Assembly (NCBI RefSeq): GCF_020700235.1 | Contig: NZ_CP085303.1 | Coordinates: forward strand, 124,001 to 188,000 | From: Haladaptatus pallidirubidus | Lineage (GTDB): Archaea > Halobacteriota > Halobacteria > Halobacteriales > Haladaptataceae | Length of the DNA stretch: 64,000 nucleotides | Reading direction: 5' to 3' | Shown: positions 1 to 9,076 of the stretch, piece by piece | Layout of the letters: each line of letters begins with the position of its first letter | Position numbering within the stretch: position 1 is the first letter of the stretch | Notes under the pieces: generated by a model | Databases searched by the model: none | Seen by the model: the letters and a program-made list of their open reading frames with translations, nothing else | Told to the model about the DNA's origin: nothing | Program-made: the position numbers and the translations under genes

Positions 1-604
1 GGGGAAGATCAGTATCGACATCTCTCGCTTCAATAAATCTTTGAGGCGGTTCAACAGGTGCATGAAGATCTCCTAAATGTAAATATGCGAATGTTTTATC
101 CTTCGATTTACGCCAAGATCTATAATATTCAGAAAGGGTTTCTGCAGGTTCATCAGCCCAAACTCGATGTTTCATGAACCATGTTTTCGAAGCCATAAAT
201 GGCATTGGAAACCCAAACAAACCAAGAGTACTATATCCATATTTTTCAAATACTTCGGGAAGAGACATGTTTTGGTTGAATTGTTCAGGCATTGCAAATG
301 AGTCATCATCAACCATCGTATGCGCAACAGACCCATGTTCGTGAGGGTATTTACCTGTTAGAAAACTCGTCACAGAAGGAAATGTCCAAGTGCTCCCACT
401 AACAGCTTCGGACCAATAGAGAGGAAGATCTGGTACCGAATCTGGCCTTAACGCATCGATACACACCAATAACACATGATTATATTGCCCAGGTTTTTCC
501 GATATGTGCATTAGATCATGGTCGAAATTCGCTTTTTTAGATAAAGCCCTGAAATATAATGGCCGCAATCGTCTTTTCGCCGAATTTACATTCATATTTA
601 ACAT
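1..604 (-). CDS. Sulfatase-like hydrolase (alkaline phosphatase superfamily), partial
   Basis: The reading frame starts with ATG at 604 and runs off the left window edge, so only about 200 N-terminal residues are visible. A metal-binding stretch LLVCIDALRPDS (about residues 45-56) is followed by TFPSVTSFLTGKYPHEHGS, the equivalent of the sulfatase active-site block. Aligned to the family motif C/S-x-P-x-R, the nucleophile position is Thr and the Arg is replaced by Val. That argues against a formylglycine sulfatase and for a phosphohydrolase or phosphoglycerol-transferase-like enzyme. No signal peptide is evident. It lies 48 bp downstream of a second family member on the same strand, so the two probably form one transcript. 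Composition is AT-rich, like the rest of 1-5700. The family is secure; the substrate is unknown. Confidence 0.8.
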   Translation of the reverse strand, partial: MLNMNVNSAKRRLRPLYFRALSKKANFDHDLMHISEKPGQYNHVLLVCIDALRPDSVPDLPLYWSEAVSGSTWTFPSVTSFLTGKYPHEHGSVAHTMVDDDSFAMPEQFNQNMSLPEVFEKYGYSTLGLFGFPMPFMASKTWFMKHRVWADEPAETLSEYYRSWRKSKDKTFAYLHLGDLHAPVEPPQRFIEARDVDTDLP

Positions 605-652
605 TGTAAGATTCTACCCTTTTAAGCTTTTAGTTTTTATATATCATAGTAA

Positions 653-2008
653 TTAAAGATATCCTAAGTCCTCTAAACGATTTTGAACGTCACCTTCTAC
701 TTCGTTTTCTAAATCTCTAGTTTCTACATCTAAATCAGCAAGACGACTCATAACAGCTTCTTGAATTCGATTAGTTTCTGAATTCTCATCAAAAGAAACT
801 TGTTTTGGCCTTGGTTTTCGAAGATCGAAAAGACGCGTATCATCGCGAATTTCATCAACCTCATATAGCCAGTTCTTTGAACGAGCACCGACTACAACCT
901 TTCCGTTCACTTCATGCTCCGCAGTAATATAATCGCGAGGATCATCTTTCCCAAACTGTGTACCTTCATACTCACTTGGTACAGAAAGCCCAAGTGAATT
1001 ATGGAATAACGGCGGTAGATCAAGCAAACTCACCAATTCATTTTTATATTCTGGCAAATAATCAGGACCATTTGTGATGATCAAGGGGATTTGCAGAAGT
1101 TCGTCATACATCCGCTCAGGCTTTCCAAATTTATTATACTCACCGAAGAGCTCACCATGATCAGAAGTAAACACGATTAAAGTATTTTCATAGATTCCCA
1201 AATCATGTAATTTTCTAATGATTCTACCTATTTGGAAATCTGTATAAACAACAGCAGCGTCATAAAGGCGGCGAAGAAGATCAATTTCTGTTTCCGATAG
1301 TGATTCGGGATTAGTGAGCAATTTTGAATACCATTCAGAGACATCTGTTTGAGAAACGTCCTCGACATCAAATTGAGCTCGATATTTTTTTGGAGGAAAG
1401 CATGGATGGTGTACGTCCATATAATGAGACCATCCGAAGAAAGGTTCATTGACGGTATCAAGCCACTTGACAGTATCATCAGTGATAACGTCTGCACTCA
1501 CATAGGGACGCGGTTTCCCTTTAATCAGTTTATATGAGTATTTTATGGCATCGGTAATATGAAATACATCATCTACTTTTCTCAGTTTTGGATTATTTAA
1601 TTCGATTCCCCTAGGGAAGACTTTTGTTGCTATTCCCATGAGAGGATTTTGATAATCTTCGAAGATATCAAAACCAACATCGTAGTTAAAATGACGAGAA
1701 AGGAAGGGATTGCTTTGGAATCCTCCAGTATTGAGACCCGCTTTCCGTAGATTAGAAGCAACCCTGGGCCTGTCATCATTTAGCGGACCGAGCCCACTGT
1801 GAGAAAGCGGCAATGTTCCTGTAAGCATAGCAGGGAATGAAGCAGACGTTCCTGGTCCTGTAGCAAATGCAGAGTTAAAATAGGTACCATCTTTAACAAG
1901 CTCGTTAGTAGTTGGGAGTTCGAGATCACCTGTCAAAGTCCAATCGTAGCGCAAAGAATCAACGGTTATTAAAAGCACGTTTTTTATATCTGCTTTAGGT
2001 GGATTCAT
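653..2008 (-). CDS. Sulfatase-like hydrolase (alkaline phosphatase superfamily)
   Basis: This 451-residue protein has the full sulfatase-fold layout: N-terminal LLITVDSLRYD (metal site, about 13-23), active-site block GPGTSASFPAMLTG (about 51-64), HYMDVHHP (about 193-200) and the second metal motif FTSDHGELFGE near residue 285. The residue aligned with the catalytic Cys/Ser is Thr and the usual Arg is Phe, so it is probably not a classical formylglycine sulfatase. It may hydrolyse or transfer phosphate esters on surface polymers. There is no signal peptide, suggesting cytoplasmic action on glycan precursors. It is followed by a related partial gene 48 bp downstream and preceded by a GT4 gene on the same strand, which suggests a polysaccharide or glycan modification locus. 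The start codon ATG at 2008 fits the family N-terminus. Confidence 0.85.
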   Translation of the reverse strand: MNPPKADIKNVLLITVDSLRYDWTLTGDLELPTTNELVKDGTYFNSAFATGPGTSASFPAMLTGTLPLSHSGLGPLNDDRPRVASNLRKAGLNTGGFQSNPFLSRHFNYDVGFDIFEDYQNPLMGIATKVFPRGIELNNPKLRKVDDVFHITDAIKYSYKLIKGKPRPYVSADVITDDTVKWLDTVNEPFFGWSHYMDVHHPCFPPKKYRAQFDVEDVSQTDVSEWYSKLLTNPESLSETEIDLLRRLYDAAVVYTDFQIGRIIRKLHDLGIYENTLIVFTSDHGELFGEYNKFGKPERMYDELLQIPLIITNGPDYLPEYKNELVSLLDLPPLFHNSLGLSVPSEYEGTQFGKDDPRDYITAEHEVNGKVVVGARSKNWLYEVDEIRDDTRLFDLRKPRPKQVSFDENSETNRIQEAVMSRLADLDVETRDLENEVEGDVQNRLEDLGYL

Positions 2009-2184
2009 CCGTAGTAATAGTTCTGTATCGCCTTTGTTTTATTTATTTCTATTCTTTTTCGAGTCGTTATCAAATACTGATAGCACAATTCCAATAATTA
2101 GCGTATATTCCACCCATTCTATATTTCAATATAGTATGTAAATAATTAATTTATTTTTACAGAATAATATCAGTTATCGATTAT

Positions 2185-3402
2185 CTAATCATGGTGTCCA
2201 TATATGTCTTTCTCTAAGCTGTCAACGTGTTTCTCGAGAGTATGAGAACAAGCCCAATTTAAGCAATTATGTTGGATCTCGGTATAATTTTTCCGTTTTA
2301 AATTGACTATTTTCATGATAGCGTTACTCAAGGCGTCAGAGGATCCTGGTCTAACAAGTTCACCTCTTTTCCCATCTTTAACAAGTTCAGGGATTCCACC
2401 AATATCACTTCCGATAACCGGTAGTCCCCTTGCAAAACTCTCATAAATTGTTAAAGGAGAGTTCTCCATCCAAAGAGATGGAACAAGAGCTACAGTAGCT
2501 GATTCTCTTAGTTCAGTTAATTTTTCATCAGATACAAACCCATGGTAATTGACATTGGGCAGTGATTCAGAGATCCGTTGGGTCTGATCTTTGAGCGGTC
2601 CGGATCCACAAATATGAAATGTGATATTGTCTAGTTTTTGAGCTGCCTCATATAATATTTCTAGTCCCTTAGGTCTAGTTTGTTGACCTGCATACAAACA
2701 CGCCGGTTTTGTTTTGGATTCAGGAATAGATGTAGCCACCTCAGTTACTCCCAGTGGAAGACACTGAGTCGATGCATCCTTGAAGAACCCATGGTTATGA
2801 TGAACATCAATAATATGCTGGCTGGGTCCTGTGACTATGTCTGGAGATCCAATCCCTATTTTTTTCCCTTTCGAATGAATTCGACAGGGTAGCGGAGGAT
2901 TACTACAAACCTCAAATTCTTTGTTAGTAGTCCATTCTCTCAATAATGTACTTTTTGGACAGATAAGACTATAATCATGGAGTGTATGTACGTGGAAACG
3001 GGATTGTTTTTGTGCTATCTTTCCTATTTTTGGAGAAATACCCATTAAATTATTTGTGTGAACAATATCTGCATCAAACTCCGAAATGATTTCTCCAGCA
3101 ACTTTACTAGCGTGAACGTTGGTTACATCTAAAGTATGCCAAATTGCTTTTCCTGCTACGCCAAATGGATTGTCATCACTTCGATGCGAAATATTTAGCG
3201 GATAGAACCGTTCTACAGGAACATTATTGACAGAGTCCGATTTAGGTTTAAGCGAAGAAGGGTTTTTATAGGGTTTAGAAGTTAGAATCATTACGTTATG
3301 GCCACGCTCTTGAAGAGCGCCTGCTACCCTTATAACATAGTTTTCAGCACCGCCACTCTTGTAGGGTGGCAATTGTGCATTTACTAAACAAATGCGAGTC
3401 AT
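2185..3402 (-). CDS. Glycosyltransferase family 4
   Basis: A GT-B fold retaining glycosyltransferase of about 405 residues. The N-terminal domain begins MTRICLVNAQLPPYKSGGAE, the usual GT4 acceptor-side start with the glycine-rich loop. The C-terminal nucleotide-sugar domain carries PLTIYESFARGLPVIGSDIG, with the conserved E-x7-E-type arrangement near residue 330. The frame is open 23 codons further upstream, but homologues start at MTRICL, so I choose ATG at 3402. It probably adds a hexose to a lipid-linked or polymer glycan on the cytoplasmic membrane face. Neighbours are sulfatase-like hydrolases downstream and a divergent GT4 upstream. Codon use is AT-rich, matching a laterally acquired glycan island. 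Donor and acceptor cannot be read from sequence. Confidence 0.88.
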   Translation of the reverse strand: MTRICLVNAQLPPYKSGGAENYVIRVAGALQERGHNVMILTSKPYKNPSSLKPKSDSVNNVPVERFYPLNISHRSDDNPFGVAGKAIWHTLDVTNVHASKVAGEIISEFDADIVHTNNLMGISPKIGKIAQKQSRFHVHTLHDYSLICPKSTLLREWTTNKEFEVCSNPPLPCRIHSKGKKIGIGSPDIVTGPSQHIIDVHHNHGFFKDASTQCLPLGVTEVATSIPESKTKPACLYAGQQTRPKGLEILYEAAQKLDNITFHICGSGPLKDQTQRISESLPNVNYHGFVSDEKLTELRESATVALVPSLWMENSPLTIYESFARGLPVIGSDIGGIPELVKDGKRGELVRPGSSDALSNAIMKIVNLKRKNYTEIQHNCLNWACSHTLEKHVDSLEKDIYGHHD

Positions 3403-3604
3403 GGATGAATTATTCTCTGTTAGAAATACAGCCTTTCGCTGATAAGAAGTTAACGTTTCTAAGACCCTCAATAGTTAATATTTCTATATTTTATAATGCG
3501 ATGAAGGAATAAACCAAAAAGGGGTTATCTAAGAGTTTACCTTAGTAATATAGATGCGATGATCGCAATAAATATTACTGGGCCAAAATTAGCTTGGGGT
3601 AAGT

Positions 3605-4669
3605 ATGAACATCGGTATTAATGCCAGGACTTTTAGTATCAACTCGCCAGCAGGAGCTATTCAAGTTGGAATACAACACACTAAGAATCTCCTCAAAAAT
3701 ATGGGGACAAAGTGTACACTCTATGGCCATCCAGAAGGCCAACAATGGTTTGATACCAACTTAAGATACCAAAGCCAGTTTTTCCCATATAATTCCCAAA
3801 GTTATGGAGTCATATGGGAGAGGTCCGTTCTTCCGATGTTGGCAGCATTAGATGACTTAGATGTATTGTTTTGCCCAAACGCGAATGTACCACCTCTAGG
3901 TAGTAATGCTCATCAAACAGTGGTAATGATCCACCACGTTGGTACAGAACATGGACATAGTTCAATACAACGTGCTTATCGAAGAATAGCAATTCCATCA
4001 GGTGTACAATACGCCGATAAAGTTGTTACAGTTTCTGAATTCTCAAAGAAAAAGATAGTTGAGGAACTTCAAATTGATGAATCAAATGTTCACGTGATAT
4101 ATAACGGAGTCGATGATATATTCTTTAATGATGTAAAAGAGACAAATATTGATCTGCCGGACGATTTTATTCTTTTTGTTGGTTCTACCGATGAGCGGAA
4201 AAATTTGAGCCGCTTATTGGCGGCATATAAACAGTTAAACTCAGATATTGAATTAGTTGTTGTCGGTGCTCAAAATGGAATTGCATTTGGGAAAGAGCAA
4301 GTTGATCGAAGTGAGATAATCAATCTAGGTTATGTATCGGAAAGGGAGTTAAGGTATATTTATGAGCAGGCAACCTTACTTGCATATCCATCACTATACG
4401 AAGGGTTTGGACTACCACCAGTTGAGGCCGCTGCATGTGGAACTCCTGTGCTTACATCAAACGTATCTGCCATTCCAGAAATAATGGGAGAAGCTGCTGA
4501 GTATGTTGATCCTTTGGATGTGACCTCAATTCGAAATGGATTAGATATAATCCATGATCCTGAAAGATTGACTGAACTTTCTCGTAAGGGGAAAAAACAA
4601 GCAAAAAAATACACATGGGAGAAAGCTACTAAGCGGTTAATGAAGGTATTTAATCAATCAACCAGATAA
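3605..4669 (+). CDS. Glycosyltransferase family 4
   Basis: A 354-residue GT-B glycosyltransferase. The N-terminus MNIGINARTF is typical of GT4 mannosyl/glucosyltransferases of the WbaZ type. The C-terminal domain contains FVGSTDERKNLSRLLAAY (donor loop) and AYPSLYEGFGLPPVEAAACG, the E-x7-E signature that binds the nucleotide-sugar, then TSNVSAIPEIMGEAA. Full length for the family and no membrane segments. The start codon follows GGGGTAAGT. It is divergent from the GT4 at 2185-3402 (about 200 bp shared upstream region) and convergent with the GT2 gene at 4658-5551, whose stop overlaps its own end by 12 bp. Likely one of the sugar-adding steps of the AT-rich glycan island. Linkage specificity unknown. 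Confidence 0.9.
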   Translation: MNIGINARTFSINSPAGAIQVGIQHTKNLLKNMGTKCTLYGHPEGQQWFDTNLRYQSQFFPYNSQSYGVIWERSVLPMLAALDDLDVLFCPNANVPPLGSNAHQTVVMIHHVGTEHGHSSIQRAYRRIAIPSGVQYADKVVTVSEFSKKKIVEELQIDESNVHVIYNGVDDIFFNDVKETNIDLPDDFILFVGSTDERKNLSRLLAAYKQLNSDIELVVVGAQNGIAFGKEQVDRSEIINLGYVSERELRYIYEQATLLAYPSLYEGFGLPPVEAAACGTPVLTSNVSAIPEIMGEAAEYVDPLDVTSIRNGLDIIHDPERLTELSRKGKKQAKKYTWEKATKRLMKVFNQSTR

Positions 4670-5551
4670 AATCTTATGTAATTTATCTGGTATATATTCG
4701 TTATTTTTCCCCATTATGAATGATATAAAATAAGTAAAATCATACAATATAGCATAAGGAATCCAATAACTCTTATTATTTCGTATGAGATATTCATATT
4801 CAGAAACTATGTATTTAATACCGTTAAGTATAAAATCGTCAGAATCTGGAGAAGTGATATCCTTAAATGCCATTCCATCTTTATATCTCCTCAAAAACAA
4901 ACTACGGATAGAGTAATCGTGGGAATGATATATTTCCGCATCAGAACAGTAATATAGATCATAACCTTCATTGGCGACTCTGTAAGCAAAATCTTTGTCT
5001 TCTGACATGTCAACATTGTCTTGAAACTGAAATTTATCCCAAACTGATGAGGAAATAGCAGAGGAAACGTCAGAAATGAATATATTATGGAGGTAAAATT
5101 TCGCTTCGTCATTAGTATCATCTTCAGTTACTTTAACATTAGAATCCGGATAGAAATATTTGTAGAAGAATTTGTCGACAGGTTTAGCATCTGGATGTGC
5201 TATCTGATTTCCATATGTAACATCAGCCACATCAGTTTCAATTGGATTTATTAAATCTGCTAACCAGGTATCAGTTACGGGATAAGCGTCTTGTACTGTA
5301 AAGGCAATAATATCCCCGTTTGCCGCCTCTGCACCTATATTCCGAGTTCGGCCATGGTGAAAGTCATTAGGTGAAATCTCGATTATTTTGTCTGCTAATT
5401 TTCTTCCAGTGTCTACTGTTCCATCAGTAGAACCAGAATCGATAATAATAATCTCAGTATCAACCATAGACTGTGATCTTATTTTATTTAAGAGCTTGCC
5501 AAATTGATCTCCTGCATTTTTAGTGGGAATGACGACACTGACTTCACTCAT
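4658..5551 (-). CDS. Glycosyltransferase family 2 (rhamnosyltransferase-like)
   Basis: A 297-residue GT-A enzyme. It opens with SVVIPTKNAGDQFGKLL, then IIIIDSGSTDGTVD and FHHGRTRNIGAEAANGDIIA, the pattern of rhamnosyltransferase-like GT2 proteins. The metal-binding DxD position reads QDAYP. A later acceptor-site segment (DMSEDKDFAYR, about residues 185-195) matches the ED/x motif of inverting GT2 enzymes. There is a hydrophobic stretch near the C-terminus (AILYDFTYFISFIMG) but no clear multi-pass anchor. Its 3-prime end overlaps that of the convergent GT4 gene by 12 bp. Probably transfers a deoxyhexose or hexose during surface-glycan assembly on the cytoplasmic face; the sugar is inference. 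Confidence 0.87.
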   Translation of the reverse strand: MSEVSVVIPTKNAGDQFGKLLNKIRSQSMVDTEIIIIDSGSTDGTVDTGRKLADKIIEISPNDFHHGRTRNIGAEAANGDIIAFTVQDAYPVTDTWLADLINPIETDVADVTYGNQIAHPDAKPVDKFFYKYFYPDSNVKVTEDDTNDEAKFYLHNIFISDVSSAISSSVWDKFQFQDNVDMSEDKDFAYRVANEGYDLYYCSDAEIYHSHDYSIRSLFLRRYKDGMAFKDITSPDSDDFILNGIKYIVSEYEYLIRNNKSYWIPYAILYDFTYFISFIMGKNNEYIPDKLHKILSG

Positions 5552-5717
5552 AAGTAACGCTTATATGATGTCATTTAAATATTTTCCGAATTTTAATTTT
5601 ATGAGTTTTAGAATAATTTACTATTTAAAATATTAATATATTTGTGTATAGAATATATAATAGATGAAATTTTAGGAAATTGTTGATATAAGACCACTCC
5701 TATAAAATTGGTATTAA

Positions 5718-6938
5718 TTACTCGGCAATCGCGCTCATGAAGAACGACGAGAATACGGTCTGCACACCGAGAACAATCGCGGTGAATGCAACAATATCAT
5801 CCATTAGAAGTGGCAGCTGAGTGAATCCACTTGTAACCCATTGAATGAACAAGAAACTAGCATAGGCTGCACCCCCAATGAAAACCAATAATCCAAGCGT
5901 CGCTGCGTGTTCAAGCTGCAGCCGCTTCAATAACCATCCCATCACAGGCTGCTGCGATTTTTTAATTGGATTACCAGCCACAGTTGCAAACACCCCAAGA
6001 CTACCAACTTGATAGCCACTGATCGCAAGCAGACTTCCGGCAATCATCGAGTGCAACCCAACATTCACACCACCAATTGGGATGCTGAAATAAGCAAGCG
6101 TCATTACCAACAAACCAATCCCAGTCAAAATCATTGCTGGAATCGAGAATAAATACCCTGGCGCATTCACGAGCATGAACTTCACGTGACGCCAACCATC
6201 CTCGAAGCTATCAAGCGTCGCATCACCTTCGCGCTCATGGTACGTGATCGGAACCTCTTCGATCTTCATGTCCCGAGCACCAGCCTCCATAATCATCTCA
6301 CTCGCAAACTCCATACCACTTGTTTTCAACTCCAAATTCTCGAGCGCCTCTCGCTCGATGATCCGGAATCCGCTGTGTGCGTCGGAGACACCCGCCCCAT
6401 AAAACGTATTGAGGAACTTCGTCAACAACGGATTGCCAATATATTGGTGCAAAGGCGGCATTGCACCAGATTTGATTTCACCCTCAAGGCGACTTCCCAT
6501 CACCATATCTGCATCATTATGTGTGACTTCCTCTAGAAGCCGAGGAATGTCCTCGAAGTCATACGTCGTATCAGCGTCACCAATAACGATATATTCACCT
6601 CGGGCATGATCAAACGCATACCGATACGCATATCCATATCCAGGTTTGTCTGGCTCGACGACGATCGCCCCCATCTCACGTGCGATCTCTGGAGTTCGAT
6701 CCGTCGAGCTATCGCTGATGATGATCTCGGTCGTTACACCGATTTTACTGATCCCTCGTTTTACCATCTCAATGCATTCTGCAATCCCATCCTCTTCATT
6801 GAGTGTGGGCATTATCACACTCAGCACAGGGGTTATAGCGCTGTCTGGCCCAACAAGGAGCTCCTCTGGTGATTGAGAGACTTGTTCTTCTGATGCGGTA
6901 CGGTTGTGACTGGAAGCTATAGTTTCCTCTTTACTCAT
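5718..6938 (-). CDS. GT2 dolichyl-phosphate-type glycosyltransferase with C-terminal membrane domain (AglJ-like)
   Basis: 406 residues. After a polar 40-residue leader, the catalytic domain has LSVIMPTLNEEDGIAECIEM, EIIISDSSTDRTPEIA, KPGYGYAYRYAFDHARGEY and the DxD motif IGDADTTYDFEDIP, all typical of dolichol-phosphate hexose synthases (DPM1/AglJ type). The C-terminal third has four hydrophobic segments, from about residue 262 to the end, making it an integral membrane enzyme. The family transfers a sugar from UDP- or GDP-sugar to dolichol phosphate, the first step of archaeal N-glycosylation. It lies 18 bp downstream of a tiny zinc-ribbon gene on the same strand. Base composition is closer to the main chromosome than to the AT-rich island beside it. 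The AglJ role is plausible, but an exact orthologue cannot be claimed. Confidence 0.88.
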   Translation of the reverse strand: MSKEETIASSHNRTASEEQVSQSPEELLVGPDSAITPVLSVIMPTLNEEDGIAECIEMVKRGISKIGVTTEIIISDSSTDRTPEIAREMGAIVVEPDKPGYGYAYRYAFDHARGEYIVIGDADTTYDFEDIPRLLEEVTHNDADMVMGSRLEGEIKSGAMPPLHQYIGNPLLTKFLNTFYGAGVSDAHSGFRIIEREALENLELKTSGMEFASEMIMEAGARDMKIEEVPITYHEREGDATLDSFEDGWRHVKFMLVNAPGYLFSIPAMILTGIGLLVMTLAYFSIPIGGVNVGLHSMIAGSLLAISGYQVGSLGVFATVAGNPIKKSQQPVMGWLLKRLQLEHAATLGLLVFIGGAAYASFLFIQWVTSGFTQLPLLMDDIVAFTAIVLGVQTVFSSFFMSAIAE

Positions 6939-6956
6939 TTATTTCGATCCTATTTT

Positions 6957-7142
6957 TTAGTCATCTGCAATCGGGCTTGATTTAGCAACTGCAGGTTCCT
7001 TCTTCTGCATCTGCTTCTTTTCGACAGGAGAGTCCCCACATTTGACACAACCATATGCTCCATCAACAGTTTGTACCACAGGTGCGTTGCATGCGATGCA
7101 TTTGATCGATGCCGCGCGAACGGATTTTGGATATCGTGACAT
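6957..7142 (-). CDS. Small zinc-ribbon protein (CxxC...CxxC)
   Basis: A 61-residue protein with one treble-clef or zinc-ribbon module: CIACNAPVV then GAYGCVKCGDSP, two CxxC pairs about 18 residues apart. The C-terminal tail is rich in Lys and Gln. Haloarchaea encode many such very small zinc-finger proteins, usually of unknown role. The start ATG at 7142 was chosen over an alternative overlapping frame (6950-7186) because only this frame has the paired cysteines. It precedes the AglJ-like glycosyltransferase by 18 bp and is probably co-transcribed, so a regulatory or structural link to glycosylation is possible but unproven. Confidence 0.72.
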   Translation of the reverse strand: MSRYPKSVRAASIKCIACNAPVVQTVDGAYGCVKCGDSPVEKKQMQKKEPAVAKSSPIADD

Positions 7143-7432
7143 GAATTCCTCGATTTGACTTCTATTTTTATTATTTTCGATTTCATTCTACTCAGGGCGA
7201 GAGTAGATATTCCCTAAGATGATTGATTCGGACAAGACATATATAATTTCCGCTTGGAAGATTATCTGTTAATACTGACATAGACGATAATCGTAAATGT
7301 ACCCCATAATTAGTTAGATTTCTAAATTCTTTACGAATAGCCGCCTAGATCCCACCTACATGTTTAATTAAATATCATGAGTTGGCGCTCGAATCCTATG
7401 TTCAAATGATGCGATAGGCATTGGAGAAGTTG

Positions 7433-9076
7433 TCAACAAGACATCTGGTTGTCTGATGAGGAACTTGTAATAGTAATTGGATCATTTCCACTTGCAGTAT
7501 AGACAGTATTTCGATCTGCAAGCCACTGTTGATATTCACTGGCCGAAATCCGTCTTGGAGAATCAGGAAACAGTTGCACTCCAAGAGTCGTCCACGAGCC
7601 CTGTGATACAACAGTACAAGTAGGAGGAGTCCCTCCACCTTGCGCCCATTGATACATTGGCGTATAGGTAGCGTTTGTCCGACGGGGGTAGTAATACGAT
7701 GCAAGCCGCGAAAGATGACCATCACTTACCCATGTATTCGGCACATGGTTTGCTGCAAACGTCGTGGACTCATATTCATTCGGCGCTATAACTGCCTGGG
7801 CTGAAGTCGCATGTAGTCCGGCAAAGGCAATTGGTGCACTTATGAGAGCTGTTACAAGCAATATCGGAACAAATCCAACTCGAATAACATTCCAAGCCTG
7901 ACTACGAGCAGACCCTCGAAGACCGAGATCGACGACTGCAAGTGCCGCTAGCACAGCAGCCGCCAGATGAATAAATATCTGCCCGCGAACGATGAGATCT
8001 TGATATGCAACTGTTAATCGACCAGTCAATCCAAAACCAATGAGCGTCAACGGTCCGAGAAGGAGGGCAAGGACAATTGCACCATCTTTAGCGGTTGTAA
8101 TGTATGGAAGTCCGCGAGTGGCGAGGAGACCAACAAAAATCAGTGGAAGCGTGAGCAATAATGCCGGTGCATCAAGCGTTGCTGTGCCCGGGAAAACAGG
8201 AACAAAGAAGTTAGCAACGAGGACACCCACACCACCAAAGAGCGCAAACATAGGTACTCCACGTTGAGCACGAATACTCGTCGATGGGATCCAAATAGCT
8301 GCCAAGAACAAAACAATAATCCAAGCGAGGAAGAGTCCAGGGACAGATGAGACTCGAGAGAGTTCGCCCATTCCCATAACTGAATAATAGCTACTCAGGT
8401 AGATCCAAAACCCAACTACGGCTAGTCCACCAGCAACAAGTACACGGTGTGTCGACTGGCGAATGGAGACAGCAAGAAGTGCTGTGATGACAAGGGCACC
8501 AATCATCGTACTTAGATTGTGGGTCAGTGGAAAGACACCAATCAACAGTACCGTCGATACGATCCACGGCCACCGACCAGTTTGTAGCATTCGATAAAAG
8601 ACGATCGCCAAAACAGCGACAAATACGAGACCAAGCCCTTCGCTCGTTACTGCCGCAGACCGGCCAAGATAGATACCTTCTGTTGCTAACACAAGACCCG
8701 CAAGAGCAGCTGCGATACGTGTATGTACGGGGTCCCAGTGCAACTGATGACCAACACGTCGCGTAAGCCAGACAGCAATCAGACATGGGACGCTGCCAAT
8801 CACTGCAATCAATGGTTGTGCAATACGAAGCGGTGAGATTCCAGTTAACTGGCTACAGATCGTGAGCAGTACGGAGAATGTGTATTTGTCTGGGTGGAAA
8901 TATTCATGAGAAGTCGGGAGATGACCGTTGGCTAGGGTATATCGAGCAGGAGCAGCAAATTGGAGGCCATCGAGATTGAATGGAAGATAACTCCAGTAGA
9001 GTGGAATAGTCCGCATCGCGACTGCTACCATAAAGACTGCGAGACCAATGAACACATACGGGCGACGGTTACTCAT
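7433..9076 (-). CDS. Multi-pass membrane protein, GT-C glycosyltransferase-like
   Basis: 547 residues with about 11-13 hydrophobic segments. An extended first outer loop carries PFNLDGLQFAAPARY and HPDKYTFSVLL, resembling the acidic and His-containing loop of GT-C enzymes (ArnT/PMT/AglB superfamily). A C-terminal extracytoplasmic domain of about 120 residues ends in Cys. GT-C enzymes use lipid-phosphate sugars at the outer membrane face. The start overlaps the upstream giant permease gene by 8 bp (stop at 9069, start at 9076), so translation is probably coupled. The gene set permease, GT-C and DUF1616 on one strand suggests a joint role in surface glycoprotein assembly. The exact reaction is unknown. 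Confidence 0.68.
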   Translation of the reverse strand: MSNRRPYVFIGLAVFMVAVAMRTIPLYWSYLPFNLDGLQFAAPARYTLANGHLPTSHEYFHPDKYTFSVLLTICSQLTGISPLRIAQPLIAVIGSVPCLIAVWLTRRVGHQLHWDPVHTRIAAALAGLVLATEGIYLGRSAAVTSEGLGLVFVAVLAIVFYRMLQTGRWPWIVSTVLLIGVFPLTHNLSTMIGALVITALLAVSIRQSTHRVLVAGGLAVVGFWIYLSSYYSVMGMGELSRVSSVPGLFLAWIIVLFLAAIWIPSTSIRAQRGVPMFALFGGVGVLVANFFVPVFPGTATLDAPALLLTLPLIFVGLLATRGLPYITTAKDGAIVLALLLGPLTLIGFGLTGRLTVAYQDLIVRGQIFIHLAAAVLAALAVVDLGLRGSARSQAWNVIRVGFVPILLVTALISAPIAFAGLHATSAQAVIAPNEYESTTFAANHVPNTWVSDGHLSRLASYYYPRRTNATYTPMYQWAQGGGTPPTCTVVSQGSWTTLGVQLFPDSPRRISASEYQQWLADRNTVYTASGNDPITITSSSSDNQMSC

